DNA of 64,000 nucleotides from contig BDGG01000006.1 of the NCBI GenBank assembly GCA_001949185.1, forward strand, positions 230,827 to 294,826. Direction: 5' to 3'. A program made the position numbers and the translations under genes. Under the pieces are notes generated by a model that was given only the letters and a program-made list of their open reading frames with translations, was not told the origin of the DNA and made no database searches. This DNA comes from Ramazzottius varieornatus. Its lineage: Eukaryota > Tardigrada > Eutardigrada > Parachela > Ramazzottiidae. Below, in pieces: positions 1-19,200 of this stretch; position 1 is the stretch's first letter; each line of letters opens with the position of its first letter.

Positions 1-79
1 GAAAGCATTCAAGGTTAAAGAAGAAGCTTCCTCATGCAATTTCTCCCTTATGCGCAACCGCGGTTTGTTTTTATAGAAC

Positions 80-290
80 CTAAACTATCAGAAGCTGTAC
101 GATAGTATGGAAAGTGGGGCGCGTTGGATCTTTGACGGGCGTAATATCTTGGACCATCAGAAGCTGATGGAGACGGGCTTCCAAGTACACTGTGTCGGCA
201 AAGCCCTCCATCTGCAGAATGGCCGACGGAGCAGCGGCCTGACCAATGGCCATGCTTTTCCATTCCACAATGGGGATCACTAACTAACAT
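80..290 (-). CDS. Possible 3'-terminal coding exon, product not recognised
   Basis: A minus-strand frame reads about 66 residues (internal stretch QMEGFADTVYLEAR) to a TAG stop at 80-82. The composition looks protein-like, with good hydrophobic spacing and no low complexity. A possible splice acceptor (TTAG before TGATCCCC) lies near 290. Upstream exons would have to lie at higher coordinates between here and mitoferrin, and I could not identify any. I do not recognise the family. It could be a chance open frame. Confidence 0.25.
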
Positions 291-1659
291 TCATTTCTCC
301 TTGCTTCTGTTGTTGGTCAATAGCCACAGATTAGCCGATCTTCCTTATATGCTGGTGATACGGGCTCTTGCCTAATGGCTTTTCACGAGCTTTACGCCTT
401 GTTTATACGTCAAGTTTTATACTCTTTTGTTGTTTTACTCAACTGAGCGTCCAACTTAGCTCGGTTCTAATTTCTCTCGTCTTATCTCGTTCGTTTTTTA
501 AATTCTTTGCTTGTTATTTGGCGGGTTTACAGTTTGTTGACCGATTGCTACGATTGCTGTTCACAAGCATCAAAATTAAATCGAGTTCTTTTCTCCGTTT
601 TGCCCGTCAAGGTTCCCTCACTTGGACAACTTCCGCTGTCGCTCCGTGTTCCGCGAAATACTTTGGAAAATCGAGCGATTGTACGTCCGGGATAAATCTG
701 TCCGCCAGACAGAACCCATTGTCACAGCTTGGCAAGTACCTGCTGCACCTAAGAACCCACAACCAGTTATCAATATTTCGGTTCGCCGACTGTTCCGAAG
801 CTGGGTCAGTAATTTGTTGTTAACGGTGGCTGGTCGCCTGGTGCTCCGAGGGAGGTCCATTTAGAGTTACGTCATCGCTTCAACAGTGCAAAAAGTTTAG
901 TTTACATTAGGCAGTCAACTTATGGGAAGACTATCCATCGTCAAAGAAGGGATCTTCGCAGTACCGTGTAGCTGTTCCGTTGTGGAAGCTGTTACAGACT
1001 TGGGAAATTAACGGATACTCTAGTGCGAGGATTAAGCAGGACGCGTTTTGGCATCGGGTCAGGCGAAGTGACTGTCTGTTTTATCGCACACCGGCCATCA
1101 GCTGACAAAGTCCATCCCCAGCTGCAGATAAGGCCAAACTCTTCCGTACTACCTGGACGGACACCAGAAACAAACTGTAAGTACCCTTCCCAAAAGCCCG
1201 CCGATTGATTCTAATCACGTTTGTAGCTGTTAGAAACTTAGATTATACGAGCGTTCTCGTAGCTGTGGGGATCAAGGCTGGGATTTCCGCTGCGAAGACG
1301 GCGGCACCCGTGATCGAGGAGAGGAGCGATCTCGACCCAGTGCTGCCCGTTTTAAGGTAAAACTACCTCTTGTTCGTCTGTGGACAGATCTGGAATTGGA
1401 AACAGATTGGTCGCAATTGAAGAATGACGTTTGCTTGCCGTTTTAATGTATGGCGCTGCATTACGGATGAACCTGCGCATGGCGTTATACTCTTCCAATG
1501 TAGTTCTGCGTCACTTTGGCGAACCCATGATATGATTCCCGAAATAATCCCTCTGATCGATGACTGCGTGTGCCCAGTATAAATTCGTTCTGTTCTTCGT
1601 AGGTAACAGGCGGATATCCGGACAAGCCTTGTCGTTGATGATCGTTAACCGGCTTGGCC
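291..1659. other. Gene-free stretch upstream of mitoferrin
   Basis: No open frame here has convincing protein character. The longest plus frame (368-823) is Ser/Leu/Phe-rich with no family likeness. The segment probably holds the promoter and 5' UTR of the mitoferrin gene, but I see no TATA box or clear non-coding RNA. Confidence 0.5.
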
Positions 1660-3011
1660 ATGTCATCCACCACCTCGACTGCGCTCCCAGGCGCCGTTCT
1701 ACGCAACCCTCTGGGCAGCCTCAGCTGGGAGACTGGACCAGCCGTGACAGGCTTCGTAGCCCACGGCACTGACGCTCTGGAGCTGACGGACTATGAAGCA
1801 CTACCACCCACTGTCAGTACGGGCACGCACATGATGGCCGGAGCTATGGCCGGAATCATGGAACATTGCGTTATGTATCCCATCGACTCTGTCAAGGTAT
1901 GCAAGTCTATTGGTTCTGGGTGCGCTTTTGTACAGTGTGTTGGCCGTTACAGACGCGGATGCAGAGTCTGAGGGTGAGGACAGCCTACCGTGGTCCGGTG
2001 GACGCCTTGTTCAAGATGGTCAGCACGGAAGGTGTACTGAGGCCAGTGCGGGGTATCCAGGCCGTCTTTATGGGTGCCGGACCAGCGCATGCCATGTTCT
2101 TTGCCTGTTATGAAAGCAGTAAGGACGTCCTGGAAGCCAAGCTGGGTCATGGACCTTTAGCTCATGCTCTGGCTGGCTCGGCGGCTGCCGTCTTCCACGA
2201 CGCCGTCATGAACCCCGCCGAAGTGGTCAAGCAACGCATGCAAATGTTCTCCAGCCCCTACCGCAACTGCACACAGTGCTTCATGGACATTTGGAGAAAG
2301 GAAGGACCCGGCGCTTTCTACCGCAGCTATTTCACTCAACTTACCATGAATATTCCCTTCCAAGTAAGTCCACTTCGATAGTCATTATAAAATACTCCCC
2401 AGACTTTTCTCACCAAGTTTCAGTTTGTTCGGCCCTTTTTCTACAAAAGTACCGGTCAAGGCCGTGCCGGGCACGGCCTTGACAAGTATGCTGTGAGTTA
2501 CGTAATTCGTAGAAAAATTGCAAAAAACTAGAGGACGCTTGGCACTTGTCGACGAGATGGTTTTGCCTGAAGAATAGGAGGCTTTTGGCTTAGGGCTTTT
2601 CATTGTTGGAGTTTGACGTGGTGTTTGGGTGGGTTGTAGGGTCTTCACTTTATGATATACGAAGTGATGCAAGATTCGATGAACCCGACACGGAGATATG
2701 ATCCGCGTTCCCATGTGGTGTCCGGTGCCGTAGCCGGTGCCATTGCCGCGGCCTTCACCACCCCTTTGGATGTCTGCAAGACACTGCTCAACACCCAAGA
2801 GTTATGTGCCTTCAACCAAGACTCGAGCAAAGCCGTCCGCGGCCTACCACAAGCCATCAAGGCCATCTACCGCTGTTGTGGCTTCCGCGGCTACTTTCAG
2901 GGTTTACAGGCCCGTGTCATTTTTCAAATGCCCTCCACGGCCATTTCCTGGTCCGTCTATGAGTTTTTCAAATACTTTGTTGCCAAACAATCCAACGCCC
3001 CTTCTTCTTGA
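1660..3011 (+). CDS. mfrn: Mitoferrin, mitochondrial iron carrier (SLC25A28/37 type)
   Basis: Three exons, 1660-1896, 1953-2363 and 2640-3011, join in phase 0 to a 339-residue protein. It has the three tandem mitochondrial-carrier repeats, each with the PxD/ExxK signature: [22 protein letters not shown] and [13 protein letters not shown]. Mitoferrin-specific stretches are [14 protein letters not shown] and [14 protein letters not shown], and [11 protein letters not shown] opens the first helix. Mitoferrins import Fe2+ across the inner membrane for heme and Fe-S cluster synthesis. The ATG at 1660 is the first in frame. Length matches the family (about 330-360 aa). Intron 2 (2364-2639) carries a short inverted-repeat element. 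Nothing looks broken. Confidence 0.93.
2431..2520. repeat. Family-B inverted-repeat element in mitoferrin intron 2
   Basis: The core at 2456-2482 is a perfect 27-nt palindrome (13-nt arms around a central G) containing GGCCGTGCC/GGCACGGCC. It is flanked by inverted GGCCCTTTTTCTAC (left) and TTCGTAGAAAAA (right). The same design recurs at 51561-51650 inside the Maf intron, so this is a dispersed element rather than a unique palindrome. Confidence 0.6.
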
Positions 3012-6000
3012 GAAGAAAAGAGAACGTTTTCTGTCCTCGTTGTCCTGATGACTTGATGTCGATCCCGTGTTCTACCCCCTTCAGTCTGACATGATGACGT
3101 GCCTTTCGCCCAGTCTTGGTTGATCATACTTTAACAGAGAGGTTTCAAATTTGAGACAAAGGGTGTCGACTGCTTATACAAGGTTTTCCACGCCTTTTTG
3201 CCTGGATTGTTTATTTATGGCTAATTAAAGGTTGAAGTGTTTGAGTAGTACAGTAAAGGCGAATGGGAAAGCTTGACGTTGATGGAGGATCCAGACGAGG
3301 TCTTTCGGCAGGGACTGGAAAAGAGGGAGAGATTGTGAGAAGGGGGTCCTCGTTGACTGGGCTTGTTTTAAATTGCAAATTTGTTGTGACTGGCAGCAAT
3401 TGAGGGTTGGAGGGAGATTGTAGTGGTGTAATTGAATCTGTGGACTGTCAAGTTGCGCCGAAGGTCGCCAGGGATTGCCAGTCAATTACGATGGCTCCAA
3501 ACTTTAATCATGACAATGTCACTGTTGTCTTGGACTCTTGTCCCTCTTCCTCTCTGCATCCTTGACAGTCTGACGTCGTTTGTCTTCTCCATTTTCCACT
3601 GTCGAATGTTGACTTTTGATCTACTTTCAGCAATTGTAAATTTAGCGGACTGGAGGAATTCCCTGGTGTTAACCATGTCCGCAACGGCCTAAAAGGATGC
3701 TAAAAGAGGGGCCAAAAAGCTGTCACAATCCATGAAATACTCCAAAGGACACAGATACTGTCAAATACAGTTGTTGTCCGACTTTAACAAGATGAGAAAA
3801 GCAATTCCTCGGAGGCTCAAACTTTGCGTACTCGTACCATAGCGAGGAACCCTGGTTCTTTTGGCTGTTTGGATATTCCGATCGACTCCTCCGTGTCGGA
3901 AATTAAGGCGGAAGCTGTTTCCGTACAGGTGGCATAAACATTGGTAGGGATGAGCATCGAAGCTGTAAGGAATAGATAAATAATGATGGTATAAGTGGAT
4001 TAAGGGAAGGGGAATCAATTGGGGGAGACTGGGGTTTGTGTCGAGGTTTAGGGTAATGGTCACGCAAGGTGCGCATTTGGAGGAAGTGAAGGTAGAGCTA
4101 GCTGGCCATTATCCGCTTCCTTGTGATGGCTAATGTGATGGTTTCCGCTGGCTGGACTGTGGCATTTGTCAGCGGAAGGATGAGGTCACGCTATGGCGCC
4201 ATATCCAGGCCGTGCTGTACAATGGTTAGGCTCTTCGTCTTCCTTTAGCTAAAGCTTACAGCCCGACATGGCTGCTACTTAACCTCTGTCATGACGGCCA
4301 TAGCTGCCATTATTCTTGCATCAAAATAGAATTATACCATCAAGTCATTTCCCCATTTGCAAGCCTTTAGAATGGGGTAAAGGTCCCTTTGCCTCCTTCC
4401 ACACATCTGTCCATCTTCATCCTTCTGTTGTTCACGGATATACACAGGTATGTTGCAGGAACGCAATGGCATCTAATCATATTAATCGACCATTGCCGAG
4501 CTACTTTACGCGCCTTGCGTGTTGCGCTGCTGCTGGAGTACTTCTTCCTTTCATAGCTGGCTGCACACCTATGCCAACATATATCAGAAGGATATTTCTC
4601 TCATTTCCTCGGACGAGCTTCCTGCATCTGTTGTGTTGCGCGCCAAGGCGAGTACAGCTAGATTTCTGGACAAAGGTGAACAGTTGAAGTTCGAAGGGCG
4701 CCGACGGAGGTCTTGGATAAATAAACTGAGTTTTCCCGGCTACATGATGATACCATTATAAGAGGACAGAGTACAGCGGGAATGAACTGCTAGCCGGCAA
4801 GGGGATTATAGGAAGGCTATAATAAAAGAGGAATGACTGCTTTGGCTGCACAGTGACCATCTGTTAGGTTTCATCTCTCATTACATCCTCATTCGTCGCA
4901 GATTACTCTTGTCATTTTTCCTGACCTAACTTCATCAAACAACATTGTGCCTCCTTTATGATGTCGCTGTACTTTGAAATTTGGAAATATTAAGTGCGTT
5001 AACAGAATATGTTACGCGTAGACTGTACGTTCGCTTCCCGTGTGGTGGGAAAAACGCGTTGCTTTGATCGATGGTTTGTATAAGAAGAAAATGATAGGAA
5101 AGTCGCAGCGTGCTCAGAAAAATACCGATATGTTTCAGAAACGAATGTTGTTGCTTGTTGATCAGCAAATAGCTTGATTGATAGTAATAGAGAATCATGG
5201 CGGAGCGAAGGTTCACAGGCTGAGGCTAGGCAGGAACGTGTACGCAGAGCCGATGCATAAATAAAGGAGGACAACATTTCAAAATGGATGAGACTTTGTC
5301 CCTATGGTTGTGTGAAGGGTGTATGTTGATATAATAAGGAAGGTCTCGGCCGGCATAATTCTTATAAAATTATTGGATTGCGTCGACCAGATAGCAGATG
5401 ATCGGTGAAATACTAGACACATTTTCGGTTATGTATATATGCCTGATGAAGGCAAGGAGGAGCCGTGTACATGTTGAAGGGAGATGGGATGCTGATAATT
5501 GTGATTGGTTTGCTGGCATGCATGCATACATGCATCTACCCTTGCCGGGGAGTATGGATCGTGGAGATGATGATTGTAGTTGGGTGGGAGCTCCGCCCTG
5601 GTTGCAGCCAATGAAGAGAAGACATTCCCTGGAGGACAGCGGCAATGCACATGGGACATGCATCCCTCATCCGCTGCCCGTAATTCCCTCTGCTGCACTC
5701 ATCCATTTCTTCTTCCCTTAATTCCTCCAGTTTGCTGCGCTGCCTGCCTTGCAGGCAGTAATCATTCATTGCCATGCAAAGGACTGCACATCTATAGCTG
5801 GCTCTTCTATCGCTACATCATGCCATCCTTATTTATGAGCTGCTGAACCATCTTTACTTTCTCGCTCTTGCACAAAACTTTCCTTCCTTCCTTCGGCAAT
5901 TTTTCGGATATGTCTTCTGAGCTGAACGGGAAGACTGTTGTTTGAGTTGGTCGGCTTTGTGTGGCTTTTGGGCCTTTTTTTTCTGCTGGCCAGCTTTGGT

Positions 6001-7189
6001 GGCGCGTGGTCCTGAGGGAGTGGATTGAGGAAGCTGTGTTGCGTCGCGGCAGAGGAGGAGGACGCAGTGGTCCTATTGTGGTGGGCAAAGTGTGTGGATT
6101 AATTGATCATTGGGTCTTTGTGGGGTCGGAAGGCAGTCAGGTCTCTGTTGGGAGTATCGGCCCAACAACGGCCCAAGGAAGCTGGAGGATAATCGGCCGG
6201 CCACGTGCGTCCCACTAACGTTGGCCGGAAAGGCTGGTCAGAACAACTGGGATTTGTGAGCCGCACTGTTGCATTCCCCAACGCCGCACGATAAGCATAT
6301 CCCCGTACGGCCACCTACACAGATAAAGCATAGTCTTTTGCATCAATTAAGCCATACTCCCAAGTCACCCTGGGCCCCAGCTCTGCATCCGGAGTAGCGC
6401 ATCGGGATTCGCCACTGTAGTCAGCCAGTGCGGTAAGTGTTTAATGTGTTATTAAACAACAATAAGCAATCTCCTCTTGATCAACATTAATAATTGCACG
6501 CCATTTCCCCTCGCATCGCTCCCCATCTCATCGTCCACTGTCACAACACACTGGTTGTTCAGATCGAAGATGCTGTATGTAGGCTATGGCCATAAAGTCA
6601 AGTCGCGACCTCGCGGCCGGTCTAACCAACCCTTCGCATGTACTCGTTCGATGATTGATCAATCATCAGTCGGTCTTTCTTTGTCAGTTTTTATTTCAAG
6701 ACTTTTCGGCCACACGCCAAAACATTTCATCTACACGAAAAAATGATGATTCGTTCCCGAGAATAATATCGAGACTTCTTTAGTCTTGGAGGAAAGCGCA
6801 CCTCGCCAGTCAAACGTCTTTCAGTCGTATTAGTATCAAAGGGCGGATGAGACAAACGATGACCTTTCACTTTTCCCCAGTGATGACACCATTCACACCA
6901 GCCTATCTCTGGTTTTTCTGGGAAGCACGCGTATGAAGCCAATAGGGTCCCACGACGATGCTGCTAGAAAAAACAAGGCTTGAAAAAGCAGTCAAAAGAA
7001 ACTGCAGAAACAGTACATATCAAAAAGCATTTGTAGACTTGACCATTATTCACTGCGTAATCCGCATTGATCATTATGCCACTCTGTTTACAGGAAGAAG
7101 CGGCAGCATATTTGGCAAGAAAAATTCGTTGGGGGAAAGGCTTTGGCTGATTTGAGCATAGTCTTGTATGGTGGGTCCATGCACAACAA
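3012..7189. other. 4.2-kb intergenic region between mitoferrin and EBF
   Basis: Only short frames without family likeness are present. An ATTAAA at 3224-3229 may be the mitoferrin polyadenylation signal. A (GCAT)-type alternating tract lies at 5516-5535. A GCG|GTAAGT site near 6433 could be the donor of a non-coding 5' exon of EBF. Large upstream regions are usual for EBF genes, so enhancers are likely, but I can point to no specific element. Confidence 0.45.
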
Positions 7190-13392
<6,203 letters not shown>

Positions 13393-13758
13393 GCCCCTTC
13401 TATGTACCTGACTGCAGTTGGGGACAGAAGACGAGACAGACTGGACAGTATTAGACTCGACATTGGTTACAATAGCCCAGTGGCTTCCTGCACCTTCGCC
13501 CCCCACCTAGTCATCCTTCTAGTCAAAAGACCCTCTCTTCGCCTGACGCAAAAATCACGGTCTTTTAGCCCTATACCCAGTGCTAAAATCATCTTTATCC
13601 AGTGTTTATTCAGCGAAATACCGATGGTAACTTGTATTCAGTATCTCGTACACTGTACGACCATGTCTTGAATTTCACTAAAAGAGAAAAAAGTCTACAA
13701 CGACTTATCCTTTCAAAAAACTCTTCGGGACGTTGATAAGGTGGCTGACAGGTAGGAA
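13393..13758. other. Convergent 3' intergenic gap between EBF and GPCR
   Basis: 366 bp between the EBF stop and the stop of the oppositely oriented receptor gene. It should hold the 3' UTRs of both. No open frame, RNA gene or repeat was recognised. Confidence 0.5.
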
Positions 13759-15432
13759 CTATGTTTGGTTAGGAGTTTCTGGAGCAAGCTGGCTCAGCAG
13801 AGTACGATTGGAGCTAGTTGACTCCAGTGTGGGTCGACCTGTGGCAGCTATAGCCTTCTTTTCCTTAGTGGCGGTCGCCTGCCAGCGGTTGGTATTGGTA
13901 CTAAAAGCCGACATCTGGCTCTTTCGATAGTGAAAGGGGTTCTTGGTCGATTGGCCCAGCTGATAAAGACCTTGACGGAACATGCTACTGACACCGTAAT
14001 ACAGCAGGAAGTTGACCGAGTAGTTGATGTTGATGGTGAGGCCCACAACACGGGCGAACGTGGCCAAGGAGGCCTCGGTGAAGGTCCAGCGACAAAAAGG
14101 GGCGTGCTGAAGCAGCTTCAGAACGTTAAAGACGAAAGCAGGCGCTTGAGTGGTAATGTACAAAAGAGCGCAGGCCAACAGCATGTACAAGGCTTGATGA
14201 TCGCGAAGCGGGCCGGCTGGAGGACTGGTGCTGACCGAGCGCTGTGGTTCTTCAAGACGTCGGCAACTAGAGCTGCTGCCAGAAGGCTCCTGGAAGGCAA
14301 AGCGCCTCTGCCGAGCTAAAGCCACGCAGACGGCCATGTTGACGCTCAGGATGATCAGGAAGGTCACTACTGGAACGACCAGCTGCACAGATCAAAGAAA
14401 CTGTACTGACTGGACTTCCAACAGGTCTATTATGATATTGGGACTAGCACTTACCACGGACCATTCGTAGATCTCATGCCAACGTTGTTGGAAGACGGGA
14501 GGGCGGATGAGGGCCACCGGGCATCGTGGGTCGTCGTTGTTGTAGAACCAGTAGTAGTCGAACAAGTTGAACATGGAGTACAGGCTGGCCAAGAGGAAGA
14601 CTAGTACCACCAGCAAGGCTGCTCGTCGCTTGCTGCTGTGGACATTGTAATACAGTGGGTAAATGACAGCAATCAGCCGCTCAGTGCTGAAGAGCACCAG
14701 AATCCTGTAACCGGTTTATAGTTTGTCGAGGTATGAAACAGCCAATCAAGTTGGGCCTAATTATAGGACTCTTACCAGTCCGACGAGGTGATGAACATTT
14801 CTTGAAAGAACGTGCAGGTGCCAGAGATGGCTTCCATCAATGACTTGAAGGCACCATGGCTCATTAGTCCTTCGTAATTCGACAGGTACGGGAAGAACTG
14901 CGCCCACCTGCAAAAACAAAAATGGAAGAAGATATTACTTGAAGGTCAAACCAAAATTGCCGGTAAACAAAAATAAGGCGAGGTCAACGAGCCATGAATA
15001 AAAAATGAAAATATCAAGCATCGCCTCGGGTAAAAAAGTCATTATTTTGGCTGTTGGAACTTTTTGTTTTTATGCACTTGACAATATAGCGTAAAGTGAG
15101 GCCACTCACATGAAGAGGAAATCGGAGATGGCCAGCGCGATCAAGTAGACCCTTTTGACGCTTTTGGCTTCGCGGGCCAGTACCAAGAAGGTTAGGAGGT
15201 TGCCGATGGAGCAGATGGCCAAAAAGATGGGATAAGCAATGAGGATGGCATAACGAGCGGGGTGCTTCTGGACAATGGTCATGTTCAGGACAGGATGTCC
15301 GCAACTGTCTAGACCGATGCCTGACTGTTGGACATCCAGGTCGTTCAGCGACAGGTTCAGTGCCAGGAACTCGCTGCATGTCGAAAAGCGCAGTTCTTCA
15401 AACTCGCCGTCCTCCGTCATGTTGGCCGTCAT
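13759..15432 (-). CDS. Rhodopsin-like (class A) GPCR, probable neuropeptide receptor
   Basis: Exons 15110-15432, 14776-14907, 14455-14704 and 13759-14382 (minus strand) join to 442 aa. The N-terminus carries NxS/T glycosylation sites (NMT, NLS, NMT). Seven hydrophobic helices can be traced, with GNLLTFLVL in TM1, LIALAISDFLF in TM2, a Cys before TM3 (GTCTFFQEMF) and the ER of an E/DRY motif in STERLIAVIYPLYYN. TM4-TM7 follow, with LLACALLYITTQAPAF in TM6 and NYSVNFLLYYGV in TM7. TM6 lacks the usual CWxP and TM7 lacks NPxxY, as in some FMRFamide-receptor-like protostome receptors. The ligand is not deducible. The start is uncertain: an in-frame stop at 15499-15501 precedes the exon, so I chose the ATG at 15432; a short upstream exon is possible. 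Confidence 0.85.
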
Positions 15433-16279
15433 TTCAACGCCACAGCCAGTTCCTTTGACTAAGAGCTCTTGCAGAGCGCTGCCATTTTGCAATGGAGGTT
15501 AATATCGATCTTCAGACTAAAACCTGCAAAGTCGAGCTGAGCAGCAGCTTGCATAATTTACCCGCCACTCTGCAAGGGGTCGCCATTACACACGGCGCTA
15601 CGTGCACATTACTTTCTAAGCAGCAGCAGCAGCATCAAAGAGAACGTAAAACTAGTGAAAGCCTCTGTCGGTAAGTTAGTCTTGAACATGGTGAAGAAAT
15701 GTTAATAGTTCCGGTATATCATAACCATATTCAATCGGTGTTCAGGCTGCACACTGTACGTATACCGCATGACGCCGTAGGCAAAAAATGTAAAGCGGAA
15801 GTGGCATTACGTCAGTCCTAAGCGGTACGCCGCGCCACTGTCATTTCCAACAAGCGCTATTAACAATCCTGAGGACTTGAAGAGAAGAAAACAATGGACA
15901 AAAACATGTGTTGTTACAGCGAGACGCTCGACTGCTTGAGAGGCCTGCACGACGTCAGAGCACCACCCTATCGTACTGACCAACGCATCCCGCAATAATG
16001 GAAACAAAAAGTAAAGATGCGCGCCCAAGAGCTTGTCTTGTTTGCAAGCATGGTTACGCAACGATGTAGGCACGCGGAGACTGACGCTGAATCACAGATA
16101 TATCTTTAAAGAACTCGTTTGCCCATACCTGATCGAGACCAAGCCAACCGTCACATAGACCATCTGATCGCTTTCATAGGCGGGATGATAAACTTTAATA
16201 TGCTCGGCACAGGCAATAAGCAACAAGGAAAATAGATAAATTTAAATCAACTCTGTACAGAGACGTAAAAGAACTCTTT
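15433..16279. other. Intergenic region between GPCR 5' end and mucin 3' end
   Basis: 847 bp. It should contain the GPCR promoter and the mucin 3' UTR. A CAG-rich run (about 15620-15635) is present. No convincing frame or RNA gene was seen. Confidence 0.45.
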
Positions 16280-19200
16280 TCAGTCTGACTCTTGCAACAA
16301 TTTGACAGCTGGAATGGACGGTGATAAAGCCTGTCTGCTGTGGCGCAGTCTTTGTCTGAATGGGGCTGAAGGCCCGGCAGCCACGATGGCTTCTTCCCCC
16401 TCGACATCGCCGCTTCCTTCGACCACTTCCGGTCTGCCTGCCGACGACATCTCTGTTGATACAGAGGGCGTGGTGGTCGCCGTGGCGCCCGTCAGTACGG
16501 TACCATTGTCCAATGCCCAACCGCTACTCGTCACGTACGACACCGCTGTTGTGGCGTTGGCGCTGGTGCTTTTGTTGGCCGAGACAATAGTACCATTTGG
16601 AAACAGTGTGGCATTGTTGACCGCAGTGCTTGTAGCGTTGATTAAGACGGTAACGATGACGGTTGGAGTGACGTTGGTCCCAGATGTGGAGCTGTCCGTC
16701 CCCTGGGAAGAAGGTGTCAATGTAGATTCGCTCACGTTAAAGGCAGTGGTAGCTTCCACCGTGGTTACTATTGTGGTGGTGGTTTCGTCGGCCGGTGTTG
16801 TGCTGTTGGCCGGGAACTCGGTACCGGTGGCGTTGACAGGTATGAGGACAATGACGGTTGTGTTAGCGACAGGCTCAGTCGACTTGTCCGCGGAGACCGT
16901 AGTCTGCCACGGAAGAGTAGTGTTTGCGGTCTCGTCGAATGATGTAGTCTTAGGTGCTGGTAGCTCGGTGGCGTTGACAGGAACGATGACGATGGAAGTT
17001 TCGGTCGTATTGCTGCCGGAAGCGGGGGCAATATCGGTCTGCAAGTCAGGCTGGATAGTTGTTCGGTCGTTATTCAAAGTTGGTGTGGAAGAGTCGGTGG
17101 TAGCGGTCTGGTCGGCAGGGGATGAAGTGATGGACGAAGTGGTGGTGCTTTCGTTGGTGGTATCATTGGCCGTCACGTTAGGCACAAGGAGCGTGGTGGT
17201 CTGTGCGACCTGTGAGGTCTCGGTTGTGACGCCATCTGTCGGCCCTTCCGTCCTAGTCGGCCAGGATGAAGCATTAGTGGTGTCCACAGATGGCGTGGCC
17301 ATCGAAGTGCTAAAAAAGGGGGCAGTTTCCGTGGATGCAGCGGAACTTGTCTCCGGCAAGGAGGTGGTTGACGTTATTGGCTGTGTAGTGGAAAAAGGGA
17401 AAGTGGTGGTCGGGTTGGCAGTAGAAGAGGTCGTTGGGGCCTCGACTGTTGTTGTACTGGTCTCTGCTGGGCTGGATGTGGAGGAAGCCATAGAGCTAGC
17501 TGCAGTCGTTGACCAGCTAGAGGAGCTATCGTCACCCTGCCTTGACTTATCAGCTTCAGCTGTGGCAGTAAAGTTGCCTTCTGCCCTGGTACTGTTCCAG
17601 TCACTAGACTGGGTTGAGGTCCAGCTGACGGTAGTGAAAGATGGCTCCTGCGTGATATTCAGTGCTGTCGTCTCGGTAGAAGAAACTGTACTTGGCCTGG
17701 ACGAAGCATCGCTGGTCGGCGTGGTCAATGGAGATTCACTTGTCGAATTAATGTTGCCTTCCGTTGTTGTGTTCAATCTGGGACTCAGTGTTGTAGTACT
17801 CTCCATTGTGGTGTACGCTGTGGTTGAAGCAGGCTCCTGTGTGACATTAACGGCCACCACTACCGCACTTACGGTGGTCGACGGGCTGGAAGATGCTGTG
17901 CTGGACGGAGAGGTGGTAGCCTCAACAGTCTCAGTGGCATTCAACAAGGATAAAGTCGTACTACTCGAGCTGACTTCCGCTGCAGGCGTGCTGTTGGTTA
18001 CAGAAGACGGTGTGGTGGGGCTGCTCGTCTGCTTACTGACTACCGTTGTCGTCGGCAATGTGCTAGTCTCCGTGGTCACAGTGACGGCTGTCGTTGAAGT
18101 ACTACCATCGGTGGTGGTACTGTTCGATGAGGCTGTAGTGGTGCCATTGATACTGGATGCAGTGGCATTCACTGTGGCTTTAGTGGTAGTCAGCGCTTCC
18201 ACGGTGGTTACATTGACAGTGGGTGAGATTGTGGTGGTAATAGTGGTCTCGTTACCGGTCAGAAAGGTGCTGGGAAGACACAAGCGTAAGTTAGCAACAA
18301 AGGTGTGCGCTGGCGGGCAGTGGCGCAGTTTGGGCAGCCCATTGGAACACTGGAAGTAACGGTCATCTCTGACGGGGTGATTGAAGAGGCCGTTGACTTG
18401 TGGGCAGCGGAAAGGGGCTGCCGGACTGGGCGTGGTAGTCGTGGTGGTACTGGGCGTGGATCGGGGCTGACCATGGCGAGGTTCAGGTCGACGAGAACAG
18501 GTCACGTAGTCGGGCCAGTCGCACACCTTGATTTCGGCGTTGAAGAGAAGATGCGCCGGGCAGGTTAGTTGGTAGGCCAAGCCGTTGACGCACTGGAAGA
18601 AACGCCGGCAGTTGTCAAAGTCCGGAAAGTAGCCGGTCCGGTGCGGACAGCGGAACCTGTGATGAGAAACGGGAACTATATTTCCTGCAGAAGAAATACA
18701 GTTAAAATTGCAGTTTTAACAGAAGAGGAGAAATCGACAAGATTATATCTTGAAATAAAATGTACCGTGTGAGCAGGTGCGAGAACTTGCGTGTTGGCAT
18801 TGGCCCACCTCTTTGACGAACAGCTGGTCTTCCGGGCAACGCATCGTTTGCAGATGCCAGTTGCTGCAGCGATAGTAGCGGACACAGTCGAACGGATGAG
18901 GAAACTGACCGTCAGGCACCGGACACTGGAAGAACGAAGGCGCAGCTGGACGATTGGCAGTTGTCATTGCGGCTGAAGCACCCTTCGGATGCCTTGGCGC
19001 CTTCGTCGTCGTCGTCGGCGGCGGCGGTGCAGTGGGTGCAGCTTCGGGCGTGACGACTTTCCCGTTGATACATTGCGAACCACTCAGCCACTCACAACGC
19101 TGTAAACAATCGCAATGGAATCATCCGCATACTTTGAATCCTTTATTTTCCATTTTCTTTCCACCTATAGAGCTGGGCAAACAACCTCGACCAGAGCGAT

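Noticed and set aside
368-823. A 151-codon plus-strand frame upstream of mitoferrin
   Set aside because: Low-information Ser/Leu/Phe composition, no domain, and an overlapping frame is equally open. Probably chance in AT-rich DNA.
16302-18359. A 685-codon plus-strand open frame antisense to the mucin gene
   Set aside because: It is the reverse complement of a Thr/Ser-rich repeat region (ACN/TCN codons read as Val/Ala/Gly), lacks family likeness, and the opposite strand encodes well-formed chitin-binding domains.
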